Positions 36,827 through 46,151 of a stretch of DNA of 64,000 nt are shown here, piece after piece (the first letter of the stretch is position 1; every line of letters starts with the position of its first letter). The stretch is from positions 1 through 64,000 of the forward strand of contig CAZUCY010000002.1 in NCBI GenBank assembly GCA_964618785.1, written 5' to 3'. A program made the position numbers and the translations under genes. Below the pieces are notes generated by a model. It saw nothing but the letters and a program-made list of their open reading frames with translations, ran no database searches and was not told where the DNA came from. Source of the DNA: FEN-1297 sp964618785 (lineage in GTDB: Bacteria; Bacteroidota; Ignavibacteria; Ignavibacteriales; Ignavibacteriaceae).

Positions 36827-38851
36827 ATGAAAAAAATCTTTTTTTGTTCCTTAATTTATTTGTTTATTGTATTTGAATTAGCTGCTCAATCTAATGAAAT
36901 ACAAATTACTATAGACGCTTCTAATCTTAAGTACAAAATAAATAAAAATATATACGGACAATTTTCCGAGCATTTGGGAAATTGTATCTACGGCGGAATT
37001 TGGGTCGGCAAAAATTCAACAATTCCTAATATTGACGGCATTAGAAAAGATGTGGTTGATGCCCTTAAAAAAATTGAAGTGCCGGTATTAAGATGGCCCG
37101 GCGGATGCTTTGCGGATGAGTATCATTGGAAAGATGGAATTGGGCAGACAAGCGAGAGACCTAAAATGATAAATACAAATTGGGGAGGCGTAACTGAGGA
37201 TAATAGTTTCGGTACGCATGAATTTTTAGAATTTTGCAGTTTAATAGGATGCGAACCGTATTTTACCGGCAATATTGGAAGCGGTACGGTACAAGAACTT
37301 TCACAGTGGGTAGAATATGTAAATTCCGACAATGTAAGCCCAATGACTGATCTCCGTAAAAAGAATGGAAGATATAAATCATGGGGTGTAAAATTCTGGG
37401 GATTAGGTAATGAAAGCTGGGGCTGCGGCGGTAATATGTCTCCTGAGTTTTATGCCGATGTTGTTAGAAGATACGGCTCGTTCTGCAAGGATTTTGGCAG
37501 CAGCAAGGTTTTCAAAATTGCTTCAGGCCCTAATGATGATGATTATAATTGGACAGATGTTTTAATGAAAAATGCAGGTAAATATTTTGACGGTATATCC
37601 TTGCATCACTATTCATTTTCAAACGGTAAAACGGCTGCTGATTTTGATGAAGCAGGCTGGTTTGATATAATGAATAAAACATTGGATTTGGATAAATTAA
37701 TTTCGAATCATTCTGTTATAATGGATAAATATGATCATTTTAAAAGGGTTGCTCTTATTGTTGATGAATGGGGTACATGGTTCAAAGTTGAACCGGGAAC
37801 CAACCCGGGATTTTTATTCCAGCAAAATACCATGCGGGATGCAGTCGCGGCAGCTTGCAATCTTAACATTTTTAACAATCATTGCGACAGGGTTAGAATG
37901 GCAAATATTGCCCAGATGGTAAATGTTTTGCAGGCTATGATCCTGACTAAAGATAATGAAATAGTTCTTACCCCTACCTATTATGTATTTGATTTATTCA
38001 AAGTACATCAGGATGCAATGTTGGTGCCTGTAAAAATTTACTCCCGGGTTTCATCCGCGTCTAAAGGTAATTACGGTATCTATTCCTTTGGCAGCCAAAA
38101 TCTTCCGGCAGTAAATTGTTCTGCATCTATTGATGCAGCCGGCAGGATGCACGTCTCTTTATGTAACATAAATCCTCATTCAAGTGAAAAAATAAAATGT
38201 GATTTAATAAAATTTAAAGCCTGTAAGCTTACGGGGAACATTTTAACAGCCGGTAAAATGAACGCTTGCAATACTTTTTCTAATCCTAAAAATATTACAC
38301 CCAAAAGTTTTTCTGATTTCAAATTATTGGATAATAATATTGATGTTAATATTCCTCCGATGTCGGTGGTTGTTCTTGAACTTACGGGCGCTGTTGAAAT
38401 GAGCGCCGTTGTTGATTTGAAAAATCCTCTAATGGGGATCAATTATCAATATTATGAAGGCAATTGGGTTATGCTGCCGGATTTTGATAAGCTCACGCCA
38501 AAAACAAAAGGTGTTGAGGATAATTTTATTTTACCTAATGAAAATTCAGGGGTAAATTTTGGAGTTAAATATAATGGGTACTTAAAAATTCCTAAAGATG
38601 GAATTTATACTTTCTATCTTAATTCCGATGATGGTTCAATTTTATCAATTGATAATAAAATAATTATCAATAATGACGGCGTTCATGCCCCGGTAGAAAG
38701 TTCGGGAATTGTCGTCTTAAAAGAAGGATTTCATCCCGTTGAAATATCTTATTTTCAACAAGGTGGCGGTATGGCTCTTGATGTGAGTATTGAAGGTCAG
38801 GGATTGTCCAAACAGGCAATTCCCGGTAAAATGTTATACAGGAAAAATTAA
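36827..38851 (+). CDS. GH51 alpha-L-arabinofuranosidase with C-terminal PA14 domain
   Basis: GH51 removes terminal arabinofuranose from arabinan, arabinoxylan or pectin side chains by a retaining mechanism. After a signal peptide (1-21) the catalytic domain starts IYGQFSEHLGNCIYGGIWVG and has VLRWPGGCFADEYHWKDGIG. The acid/base Glu196 is in FWGLGNESWGCGG and the nucleophile Glu314 in LIVDEWGTWF. The C-terminal beta sandwich follows (about 390-520). Residues about 560-670 look like a PA14 domain (YNGYLKIPKDGIYTFYLNSDDGS), a carbohydrate-binding module often attached to such enzymes. At 674 residues it is longer than the usual 500 because of PA14. It is followed after 18 bases by GH28. Confidence 0.93.
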   Translation: MKKIFFCSLIYLFIVFELAAQSNEIQITIDASNLKYKINKNIYGQFSEHLGNCIYGGIWVGKNSTIPNIDGIRKDVVDALKKIEVPVLRWPGGCFADEYHWKDGIGQTSERPKMINTNWGGVTEDNSFGTHEFLEFCSLIGCEPYFTGNIGSGTVQELSQWVEYVNSDNVSPMTDLRKKNGRYKSWGVKFWGLGNESWGCGGNMSPEFYADVVRRYGSFCKDFGSSKVFKIASGPNDDDYNWTDVLMKNAGKYFDGISLHHYSFSNGKTAADFDEAGWFDIMNKTLDLDKLISNHSVIMDKYDHFKRVALIVDEWGTWFKVEPGTNPGFLFQQNTMRDAVAAACNLNIFNNHCDRVRMANIAQMVNVLQAMILTKDNEIVLTPTYYVFDLFKVHQDAMLVPVKIYSRVSSASKGNYGIYSFGSQNLPAVNCSASIDAAGRMHVSLCNINPHSSEKIKCDLIKFKACKLTGNILTAGKMNACNTFSNPKNITPKSFSDFKLLDNNIDVNIPPMSVVVLELTGAVEMSAVVDLKNPLMGINYQYYEGNWVMLPDFDKLTPKTKGVEDNFILPNENSGVNFGVKYNGYLKIPKDGIYTFYLNSDDGSILSIDNKIIINNDGVHAPVESSGIVVLKEGFHPVEISYFQQGGGMALDVSIEGQGLSKQAIPGKMLYRKN

Positions 38852-38869
38852 TTAAATGAGTTGACTAAT

Positions 38870-40438
38870 ATGAAAAACAATATAAAAAAAATAATTTTAA
38901 TTCTTTCCCCGGTAGTCTTGTTATCATTCACTTCTCTAAGTGGTGAAACCTGCGATATAAAAAGTTTTGGCGCGGTCGGTGATGGAAAGACGCTTAACAC
39001 ACAGGCTATTCAAAAAGCAATAAATAAATGCAGGGACGAAGGCGGCGGCACTGTCCTGATATCCGGCGGGACTTTTCTTTCCGGCGCTATTCAATTGTTT
39101 AGTAATATTGATCTTCACCTTGAACACGGGGCTGTGTTAAAGGGAAGCGATAAGGTATCCGATTATTTTCTTAACGGCAAAAAAGTCGGTTTGATCTATA
39201 CTGAAAATTCAAGCGGCATCTCAATAACAGGTGAGGGAAATATTGACGGTAACGGCGATGCTTTTATGGATGTAAATCATTCTAAGGTTATGGATAGCGC
39301 AAGTGTAAGATTTACACGCCAAAAAAACCATTTCCGTGAGGTACTTTCAGGCTTGGGTGATGGTCCTTTAGTCCCTTTAGACAGGCCTAATCAAATGGTA
39401 ATATTCTCCGACTGCCGGAATGTGACAATCATAAATGTTGTCTTCACAAATTCACCTTTCTGGACGGTTCACCTGGCTGATTGTAACGGGGTAATTGTAC
39501 ATGGAGTCAGGATTTGGAACAATCTGTTTGTACCCAATAATGATGGTATCGATTTTACTTCCTGCAGTAATGTCCTGATGTCTGATTGTGATATTAGAAC
39601 GGGTGATGACGGCATTGTTGTAACTGGCTATGCCTTTCATTTTGATACGCCCGGTTTTAAAAATTTAAGGCATGATTCTGAGAATGTCACGGTAACTAAT
39701 TGTACAATCGTTTCAAGATCAAGCGGCATACGCATAGGCGGATGGGATCAGAATTTTATGAGAAATTATGCGTTCAGTAATATTGTAATTACAAATTCAA
39801 ACCGTGGTATAAATCTGTGCGTTAGGGATTCCGCTTCAATTGAAGATATGACCTTTTCTAATATTATTATTCAAACCCGCCTTCATACGGGCGACTGGTG
39901 GGGGAATGGTGAGCCGATTCATATTTCTGTTATTCGGGGTAAAGAAAAAGTGTCTATTGGTTTTATAAGAAATATTAAATTCGAAAATATAATTGCTAAA
40001 AGTGAAGCAGGTGTACTTTTGTATGCTTCCAAAGAAGGTAAGGTAGAAAATATCTCTTTCAGGGATATTTCTCTTTATATAATGAATAGTCCTCAGAATG
40101 TTACAAGCGGCGGGAATTTTGATTTGCGCCCCGCTACCGATCCGAAGTTCACTTTGTTCAGCCATGATATCCCTGCTTTTTACGGAGAGAATGTCCGGAA
40201 TATTCAATTGAACAATGTTGAAATTAAGTGGGATGATGTCACTGAGCCTTGCTTTACAAGCGGTGTGGAATTTAATGACTTTGATAATATATTAATAGAC
40301 GGCTGTAGAATTAACCCGGCTCCGCATAGCAAAAATTCCGCGGCTATTTCTTTAGAAAATGGGAAAAAATATAGTATTATTAATTCATTCACCGATAATT
40401 CTAAGACTAAGTTGTTGTCTAAGAAAAACGTAAAGTAA
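38870..40438 (+). CDS. GH28 polygalacturonase-family enzyme, secreted
   Basis: GH28 enzymes are inverting pectin hydrolases with a right-handed beta-helix. The signal peptide covers about 1-24; then CDIKSFGAVGDGKTLNTQAIQKAI is the family start. Catalytic segments are NNDGID (Asp225, Asp228), TGDDGIVV (Asp246, Asp247, with Gly where many have Cys) and SSGIRIGG for the substrate-binding region. The family His of GHG is not obvious, so specificity may be toward a rhamnogalacturonan or an unusual galacturonide. A TTG at 38861 adds three residues; ATG 38870 begins the signal peptide. With GH105 and GH51 it makes a pectin set. Confidence 0.9.
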   Translation: MKNNIKKIILILSPVVLLSFTSLSGETCDIKSFGAVGDGKTLNTQAIQKAINKCRDEGGGTVLISGGTFLSGAIQLFSNIDLHLEHGAVLKGSDKVSDYFLNGKKVGLIYTENSSGISITGEGNIDGNGDAFMDVNHSKVMDSASVRFTRQKNHFREVLSGLGDGPLVPLDRPNQMVIFSDCRNVTIINVVFTNSPFWTVHLADCNGVIVHGVRIWNNLFVPNNDGIDFTSCSNVLMSDCDIRTGDDGIVVTGYAFHFDTPGFKNLRHDSENVTVTNCTIVSRSSGIRIGGWDQNFMRNYAFSNIVITNSNRGINLCVRDSASIEDMTFSNIIIQTRLHTGDWWGNGEPIHISVIRGKEKVSIGFIRNIKFENIIAKSEAGVLLYASKEGKVENISFRDISLYIMNSPQNVTSGGNFDLRPATDPKFTLFSHDIPAFYGENVRNIQLNNVEIKWDDVTEPCFTSGVEFNDFDNILIDGCRINPAPHSKNSAAISLENGKKYSIINSFTDNSKTKLLSKKNVK

Positions 40439-40453
40439 ATTTAGGAGCCCTTG

Positions 40454-40529
40454 ATCTAAAGCAGCCCATGACTTTAGTCATGGGCTTGTTTATGGCATGG
40501 GCTTTTTTATATCATGGGCTGCTTTAGAT
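40454..40529 (+). repeat. 18-bp inverted repeat with nested terminator-like hairpin
   Basis: ATCTAAAGCAGCCCATGA (40454-40471) is perfectly complementary to 40512-40529. Inside it an alternative perfect hairpin, GCCCATGACT and AGTCATGGGC around TT (40464-40485), is followed by TTGTTT, and GCATGGGC is repeated at 40496-40503 before a T run. The two structures are mutually exclusive. Degenerate relatives of the GCCCATGAC hairpin lie near 33643 and 63881. Confidence 0.7.
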
Positions 40530-40600
40530 TATATCTGCATTAGGTTATGTCTGCATTAGATTATATCTGCTTAAGATTATGTCTGCTTTGGGTCATGAAC
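40521..40600 (+). repeat. Tandem array of a 16-nt unit, about five copies
   Basis: The unit GCTTTAGATTATGTCT recurs at 40521, 40537, 40553, 40569 and 40585 with one to a few changes each; the last copy has drifted most. The first copy overlaps the right arm of the inverted repeat. No coding potential. Confidence 0.8.
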
Positions 40601-41156
40601 CAAACATATAGAAATAGGGTATTAGTTTCTTGCATGAAATCGTATAAGAATTTATCATCCTTACGGGACTCAAAACTATTTGCTGAATAATATAATTGTT
40701 GATTTGGAATTATTATCAAATTGATATAGCCATCTCTAAACTTGCTAGGGAAAAAACATAATATCTAATTATATCAACTAAAACAATTTGCCTTTCTTAT
40801 CTCTTTAGGGATAAGATATTTGTAGTGCTAAATTCGCAGTATAAATAATAAAGTCCCGGGGACGATATCTAAATATTGTCAATTTAATTTTGATATTAAA
40901 TAAATATTTATGGGAAATTTAATTAAATCCTTCGCAAAGAGTTTTTTAAATAATATTTTTTGACCTTTTGATTTAAAAGAAAAAAGTATATTATTAAATA
41001 ATAAAAATTATTTTGTACAGCGAAATTAAAATATGATAATATATATGTACATAATTAATTTTCTTTACGCCCAAATTATTAATCCTCACCGTGAGTTCAA
41101 TAATATAATAGTAGTAATTTAATTAATTTTAATCAATTAAAATATTGGGAGGAACA

Positions 41157-43127
41157 ATGAAAAAAACTATACTATTAATATTCGGTTTTCTTTTGATGAC
41201 AAATTATGCGGGCGCTCAGTTATTAGATAATTTTGATACACCCGGAAGTCTTGGAATTTTTAAAGATGCCAAATGGGGTACTGCAAGCAGTCCAAGCATA
41301 ACAGACAGTATTTATCAAGCCGCTGATCCTTCAGGAAAAAGTGCTGGCGTAATGGCTGTTGCTTTTGATCTAAAAGGATATAATCAACATAATGCTGTCA
41401 TAGCACAATCTGCATTGAACCCTAATAGGGCTCAACAAATTACTTATTGGATATATATACCTCTAAATAGCGGTATCCCTGATAGTCTTGTATTCGGATT
41501 ATGGTGGCAGGTAAATGGCAATTGGACCTGGAATGAATTTGACTATTATGCAAAGGATATCCCCAAAGGTAAATGGTACCCATTATCAGCAGCTATTCTT
41601 GATTCAAGTATTGCCGATCCGGCTAATGATGGTTTTATCAGCGGACATGTTTTAGGAGGCTTTGGTATTCAATGGAATAATGGGAAAGATACTACTTCAG
41701 TTTGGAAGGGAAATGTTTATATAGATAATGTTTCACTTATAGGAGCTGAACCGACTAATTTTGCAACTTTTTCTTCGGGCTTACAAGGATTTGGTATACC
41801 ATGGACAAACGGATGGGTCGATTCAGTGGCTTATTATAGCGGTATTATTGGCGACAGCGCCGGCGTTTTACAATGGAAGCTTATTAACGGTTCCGCTGCA
41901 ACCGGAGGAGGAGCTATGGGAATACAGCCAAGTACTGCTTATAGTGCATTAACGCAAAACTTTTTAGTTTTCTGGGTTTATGTAGATAATTCTTTCCCTG
42001 ATACTGCGCATATTCAATCATGGGCTCAGGATAATAATACATGGAGCTGGCCAAGCCCTCGGGGTATTACAGATTATTATGGAGGCAATATTCCGAGAAA
42101 TGTTTGGTATCCTTTGTACTTTAATTTATCCCAGGCAAGTGTTGCTGATACTGTTTCCGGAAGCCAGGTTAATCCTGCAAAATATCCGCTCGGTAAGTTT
42201 GGGCTCCAGGTTTACGGAACAACAACCTGGGCAGGTTCAATTTATGTAAGGAGTGTTCAGTTTATTGATTCTGTTGTGCAGTCAGCCCCATCTTGGGTGG
42301 CTGCCGATTTTGAAAAACCGGCTAACGGCATTCAAAGTTTTTATATCCCAAGTGCCAATTCATCGGAAACTCTGGCAAGAGTTAAGGATACTCAGACTTC
42401 CGATGGCACTTATGTACTTCAGGCTACTGTGGATTTTCCACAAACTTCTAAGTTCATCGTAAAGCGCGATTCTATTCCTTTGCTGGATGCTTCTAACTCT
42501 AATTTGTTTGCAACTCAGGTTACTTTTGGCGCTTATTTTGAAAGCATGACTTTAGGAGCTTTGGTTGATTTTGCTATTGATGGACCCGCAACAGGTAATA
42601 AATGGGTACAGGTTGAAAGTGCGCTTAACGATACCGCATTAAAAGTCAATCAATGGAATACGTTGTCAATTAATTTGGACGCTCTCGTTTTAGCAGGTAC
42701 AGTTAATCCTGCCAAACTTGCCACTATTGCCGTGCAAGTTTATTATCCGGGCGATACTACAAAATGGTCCGGTAAAATTTTATTTGATAATCTTGTATTT
42801 ACAGGGATTAATCAACCTAATGAATTGCCCACTCCTGTTTTGAGTAAGAGCAGTGTCATAACGGAATTTAAATTATATAATAACTATCCGAATCCATTCA
42901 ACCCATCAACGGTTATAAAATATGATTTGCCCGGTGAATTAAATGTCACGCTTAAAGTATATGATATATTAGGCAGGGAAGTTGCTGCTTTAGTTAACAA
43001 TCAAAAGCAGGCTGCCGGCTCATATTCCATTTCTTTTGACGCTTCTAAATATGCAAGCGGCGTGTATATCTATAAGATTACAGCAGGCAGTTATATTAAA
43101 GCTTTTAAAATGATGCTTATAAAATAA
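41157..43127 (+). CDS. T9SS-sorted protein with three carbohydrate-binding-like domains
   Basis: The 656-residue protein has a signal peptide (1-21, cleaved after AGAQ). Three repeats of a beta-sandwich domain follow (about 22-195, 205-375, 385-550), each with a glycan-binding-module look: LLDNFDTPGSLGIF, TYWIYIPLNSG, WKGNVYIDNVSLIG and equivalents. The T9SS sorting tail (about 570-656) contains NNYPNPFNPSTVIKYDLPGE. It has no catalytic motif and is probably a surface glycan-binding protein of CBM type. GGGAGG at 41147-41152 serves the ATG at 41157; the TTG at 41145 is excluded because it overlaps that site. Confidence 0.78.
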   Translation: MKKTILLIFGFLLMTNYAGAQLLDNFDTPGSLGIFKDAKWGTASSPSITDSIYQAADPSGKSAGVMAVAFDLKGYNQHNAVIAQSALNPNRAQQITYWIYIPLNSGIPDSLVFGLWWQVNGNWTWNEFDYYAKDIPKGKWYPLSAAILDSSIADPANDGFISGHVLGGFGIQWNNGKDTTSVWKGNVYIDNVSLIGAEPTNFATFSSGLQGFGIPWTNGWVDSVAYYSGIIGDSAGVLQWKLINGSAATGGGAMGIQPSTAYSALTQNFLVFWVYVDNSFPDTAHIQSWAQDNNTWSWPSPRGITDYYGGNIPRNVWYPLYFNLSQASVADTVSGSQVNPAKYPLGKFGLQVYGTTTWAGSIYVRSVQFIDSVVQSAPSWVAADFEKPANGIQSFYIPSANSSETLARVKDTQTSDGTYVLQATVDFPQTSKFIVKRDSIPLLDASNSNLFATQVTFGAYFESMTLGALVDFAIDGPATGNKWVQVESALNDTALKVNQWNTLSINLDALVLAGTVNPAKLATIAVQVYYPGDTTKWSGKILFDNLVFTGINQPNELPTPVLSKSSVITEFKLYNNYPNPFNPSTVIKYDLPGELNVTLKVYDILGREVAALVNNQKQAAGSYSISFDASKYASGVYIYKITAGSYIKAFKMMLIK

Positions 43128-43146
43128 CGGCATTTGTCGTTGAAAA

Positions 43147-43177
43147 AAACGGCGGGATTTGCTTTATCCCGCCGTTT
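43147..43177 (+). terminator. Intrinsic terminator after the CBM-like gene
   Basis: AAACGGCGGGAT and ATCCCGCCGTTT form a 12-bp perfect stem with a 7-nt loop, 20 bases after the stop codon. Confidence 0.88.
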
Positions 43178-43192
43178 ACTAAAATAGATTCA

Positions 43193-43270
43193 ATGACAAT
43201 CAAATTATTTGGCGATATGCTAAAGGGAATTCAACCGGACCCAAACAATGATGGCGGGAAAAAAGATTGA
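43193..43270 (+). CDS. Possible 25-residue peptide
   Basis: An ATG frame of 25 codons reads MTIKLFGDMLKGIQPDPN and ends NDGGKKD. It has protein-like composition and a DPNNDG string like a calcium loop, but no ribosome site. It may be a small protein or the relic of a larger gene; chance is not excluded. Confidence 0.18.
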   Translation: MTIKLFGDMLKGIQPDPNNDGGKKD

Positions 43271-43430
43271 TTAAAGTTTTATATGCTGATTGATGCAATT
43301 TAGTAAGTTGTATAGTTTGTTCGTATAATTACTGTCCAAAATATTCCCATTTGTAAATCTCCTTAAAAGGGATTATTTTTTTTAAATTATATTTTAAAGT
43401 TTTATACACAAAAAAAACAGGAAAATAGAA

Positions 43431-45602
43431 ATGATTCTTAAACCGGTGAAAAATATATCAATACTTGCTTTATTCCTCTTTATTCTTTTTTCTATCTGTG
43501 TATTTTCTCAGACACAAAGAGATTATGCAAGACTAAAAGCCGATAGTTTACAAGAATATTATTTAAAATTAAAAGCCGATAGCTTACAACAAATTGCGGC
43601 AGCGCTGAAAGCGGATAGCTTACTGGAAATTGATGCTTTTAAAAAGGCTGATATTCTGCAAGATAAACAGCAAAAGGAAAAAGCGTTTAGAAATATTATA
43701 TCCGCCTATCCCAATAATCGGTATAAATCAATTGTTTTGTTAGAATTATTTTCACTTTATCTTGACGATAACAAAGTAGAAGCCGCTCTTAAATATGCAG
43801 ATCAGGCTGTTCATTCGGTTCCGGAAGAATTAAAGGTTAAAATTTATGATGAGGTAGCATACTCCCTTGCTCGAAAAAAAGTTGGTCTTGATACGGCAGC
43901 GGTTTATGCGCAAAGAGCTGTTTCGGTATCAAATGCTGTTTACACAAACTATCGCAACATAGGATTGTCTGTAAAGTACGCCGGGTTGTCTCTGAACACT
44001 CAGGCGCTTGTTATGCATGTCCTGGGTAAAGCCGATTCTGCTTTTGCTTTGGAAAATGAAGCTGCCGGCATTGAGAAAAATAATCCCGCTTTATTATCAA
44101 CTCTCGCAGCTTATCAGGAAGCGGCTGGGTACAGGCTTGAAGCATTATATACTGCAGCTGAAGCCATTTTATTTGGCAACACCGGCGAAGCATTAACTAA
44201 CTTCAACGAATGGATTAGGAAAGTAAAGCCCGATATTAAAGAACACGATAAATTAAGAAAAGATATTGTTGATTCGACACTTAAATTATTTTTTAATAGA
44301 CCGGGAAGGGAAAATAAGCTAAGGGACAACTCAACTGCGGGAGCCTTTCTTTCATTACTAAGAACTGACCTTAATCAGGCAGATACGTGGGTAAAAGAAG
44401 CGGTAAATTCATTGAATGACAGTTCAAAGATTACCGACAGAGTTTTATTTACAAAGAATTACGGGCTGACTCTGTTTGCCCAGGGTAAATATAAAGAAGC
44501 TTTGGAAATATTAAACTCGGTCGAAGATTTAGCCGACCCGTTGAATGTAAATTTCTGGTATACTTTAGGCAAGTCTTATGAAAAAGTTAAAGAATATCAA
44601 AAAGCTTTAGATTCATATATTAATGGTCTCGTAGATTTTCGGATGATTAGCCTGCAAATCGCACTAAGAGAACTTGGAGCTAAAGAAGGTATAAACGAAA
44701 TTAAAATTGAATCTCTCATTGCAAAAAAGCGCAATAAGTCTTCCTCTTTTGAACCCGGTCGGTACAAAGGCAATAAACCTGAAGACAATGTTATGCTCGC
44801 TGAATTATTTACGGGTGCGGATGCTGAAAAATGTGCAAGTGCAGATTATGCTTTTGATTACCTTTCGGAATATTTTACAAGAAGCGAAGTTGCAATACTT
44901 GAATACCATCTCCATATTCCCGACCCTGATCCTATGGCAAACCTGGAAACTTACAGCCGGTATAAATATTATGATTACGGTGGTTTTAAAGATCAGCATT
45001 ATGATTTCGGCGGTCATATGGAACTACCGGTAGTTTTTATTCAGGGTACTGCAAGAATTGACGGTGGGGGGAAAAAAGTCTTCACAAAAAATAAGTTTGA
45101 TGAATACAAGTACACTTTGGAGAAATTTTTAACTAAGAACTCTAATGTTAAATTAAGTGGTTCTGTAAAACAGACAAATGATTCAATTTCTGTCGATTTA
45201 CAGATAAATAAAGAATCTGTTATTCCCGATAGCGCTTCCCTTCATCTTGCGCTTGTAGAAAAATCGATTCAATATCCTGCAAACAGCGGTGTAACAAAAC
45301 ATATTTTTGTTGTTCGCAGTCTGTTTAATGGTCCTAACGGTACTCCTATAAAATTAGGTAAAGGAAATGAATCTGTTTCAGCCGCTTTCAATATAATTGA
45401 ATTTGAAGAAAAATTGAGCAAATATCTTGACAACCCCACTAACGACCCAACATGGGTTGCTGTTGTGTCGGTGCCCTGGAAACAGAGACTCGATGAACTG
45501 GATCGTGGTAATCTTGCAGTTGTTGCCTGGGTTCAGATCAATAAGACTAAAGAAGTATTACAAACTAAGTATTTTGACGTCCCGGCAAATAATTTGAAAT
45601 AA
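43431..45602 (+). CDS. TPR protein fused to a thioredoxin-like domain with degenerate CxxC
   Basis: The 723-residue protein has a signal peptide (1-25) followed by four imperfect repeats of about 15 residues built on LKADSLQ (30-80). Tetratricopeptide-like helices fill about 80-440 (AFRNIISAYPNN, GLTLFAQGKYKEALEILN, YTLGKSYEKVKEYQKAL). A domain like the thioredoxin-fold family with the ELFTGAxCxxC start lies at about 455-560. Here it is ELFTGADAEKCASAD, so the first active-site Cys is Ala465 and only Cys468 remains. LEYHLHIPDPDPM and LPVVFIQGTARIDGGG complete the family pattern. A redox enzyme seems unlikely; a periplasmic scaffold or a sensor is possible. It lies between the CBM-like protein and the second receptor. 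Confidence 0.7.
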   Translation: MILKPVKNISILALFLFILFSICVFSQTQRDYARLKADSLQEYYLKLKADSLQQIAAALKADSLLEIDAFKKADILQDKQQKEKAFRNIISAYPNNRYKSIVLLELFSLYLDDNKVEAALKYADQAVHSVPEELKVKIYDEVAYSLARKKVGLDTAAVYAQRAVSVSNAVYTNYRNIGLSVKYAGLSLNTQALVMHVLGKADSAFALENEAAGIEKNNPALLSTLAAYQEAAGYRLEALYTAAEAILFGNTGEALTNFNEWIRKVKPDIKEHDKLRKDIVDSTLKLFFNRPGRENKLRDNSTAGAFLSLLRTDLNQADTWVKEAVNSLNDSSKITDRVLFTKNYGLTLFAQGKYKEALEILNSVEDLADPLNVNFWYTLGKSYEKVKEYQKALDSYINGLVDFRMISLQIALRELGAKEGINEIKIESLIAKKRNKSSSFEPGRYKGNKPEDNVMLAELFTGADAEKCASADYAFDYLSEYFTRSEVAILEYHLHIPDPDPMANLETYSRYKYYDYGGFKDQHYDFGGHMELPVVFIQGTARIDGGGKKVFTKNKFDEYKYTLEKFLTKNSNVKLSGSVKQTNDSISVDLQINKESVIPDSASLHLALVEKSIQYPANSGVTKHIFVVRSLFNGPNGTPIKLGKGNESVSAAFNIIEFEEKLSKYLDNPTNDPTWVAVVSVPWKQRLDELDRGNLAVVAWVQINKTKEVLQTKYFDVPANNLK

Positions 45603-46151
45603 ATTTTGATTTTGAATTAAAATATTCTATTTTATACAAGCTTTTTCATATTCTTTGACTTATTATTTACAATAAAATTGGTAATAATATGGCAGCTTTT
45701 ATGATTTGGTTAAATAAATGGGGAGGGTGAACCTATAATTAAGTTAATACCGCTTATAGCAATTAGTATGTAATATGTTTATACTATATTATTTTTCAAT
45801 GTATGGCAGTTGTACTAAATTTTATTATAAATATAATAATTTATTAAAATAATAATTTTATAAATATTTTTTTATTCAAAATTGTCCTTTTTGGTATTTT
45901 TTTCTATCTATATATAATGGTACTATTATTGATTGTATTTATATGCCTTATTATAAGCAATAATAAAGGTATGTCTTAGTGACTGTGTTCCTGCGAATTA
46001 AATTTAATGGTGTTTATATCTTTGAGTTTTTATCTAATATTAAGAAAAACATAAAAAATGTAAATAATTGATTTTATTTATTACCTATACTTTTTGATTT
46101 CTAATTCAAAATTAATTAAGTCAATATTATCTCTATTAAGGAGGAGAAATT
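45603..46151. other. AT-rich promoter region of the second receptor
   Basis: The 549-bp gap has no gene. It is extremely AT-rich, with several TATATA runs, and ends in AAGGAGGAG before the receptor ATG. No hairpin or known riboswitch core was seen. Confidence 0.5.

Larger units (their letters stand above)
40439..41156. other. Long intergenic region after GH28 with repeat cluster
   Basis: The first 165 bases hold the inverted repeat, nested hairpin and tandem array listed separately. The remaining ~550 bases are very AT-rich with no gene, ending in the leader motif TAATTAATTTTAATC and the ribosome site of the next gene. Confidence 0.5.
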
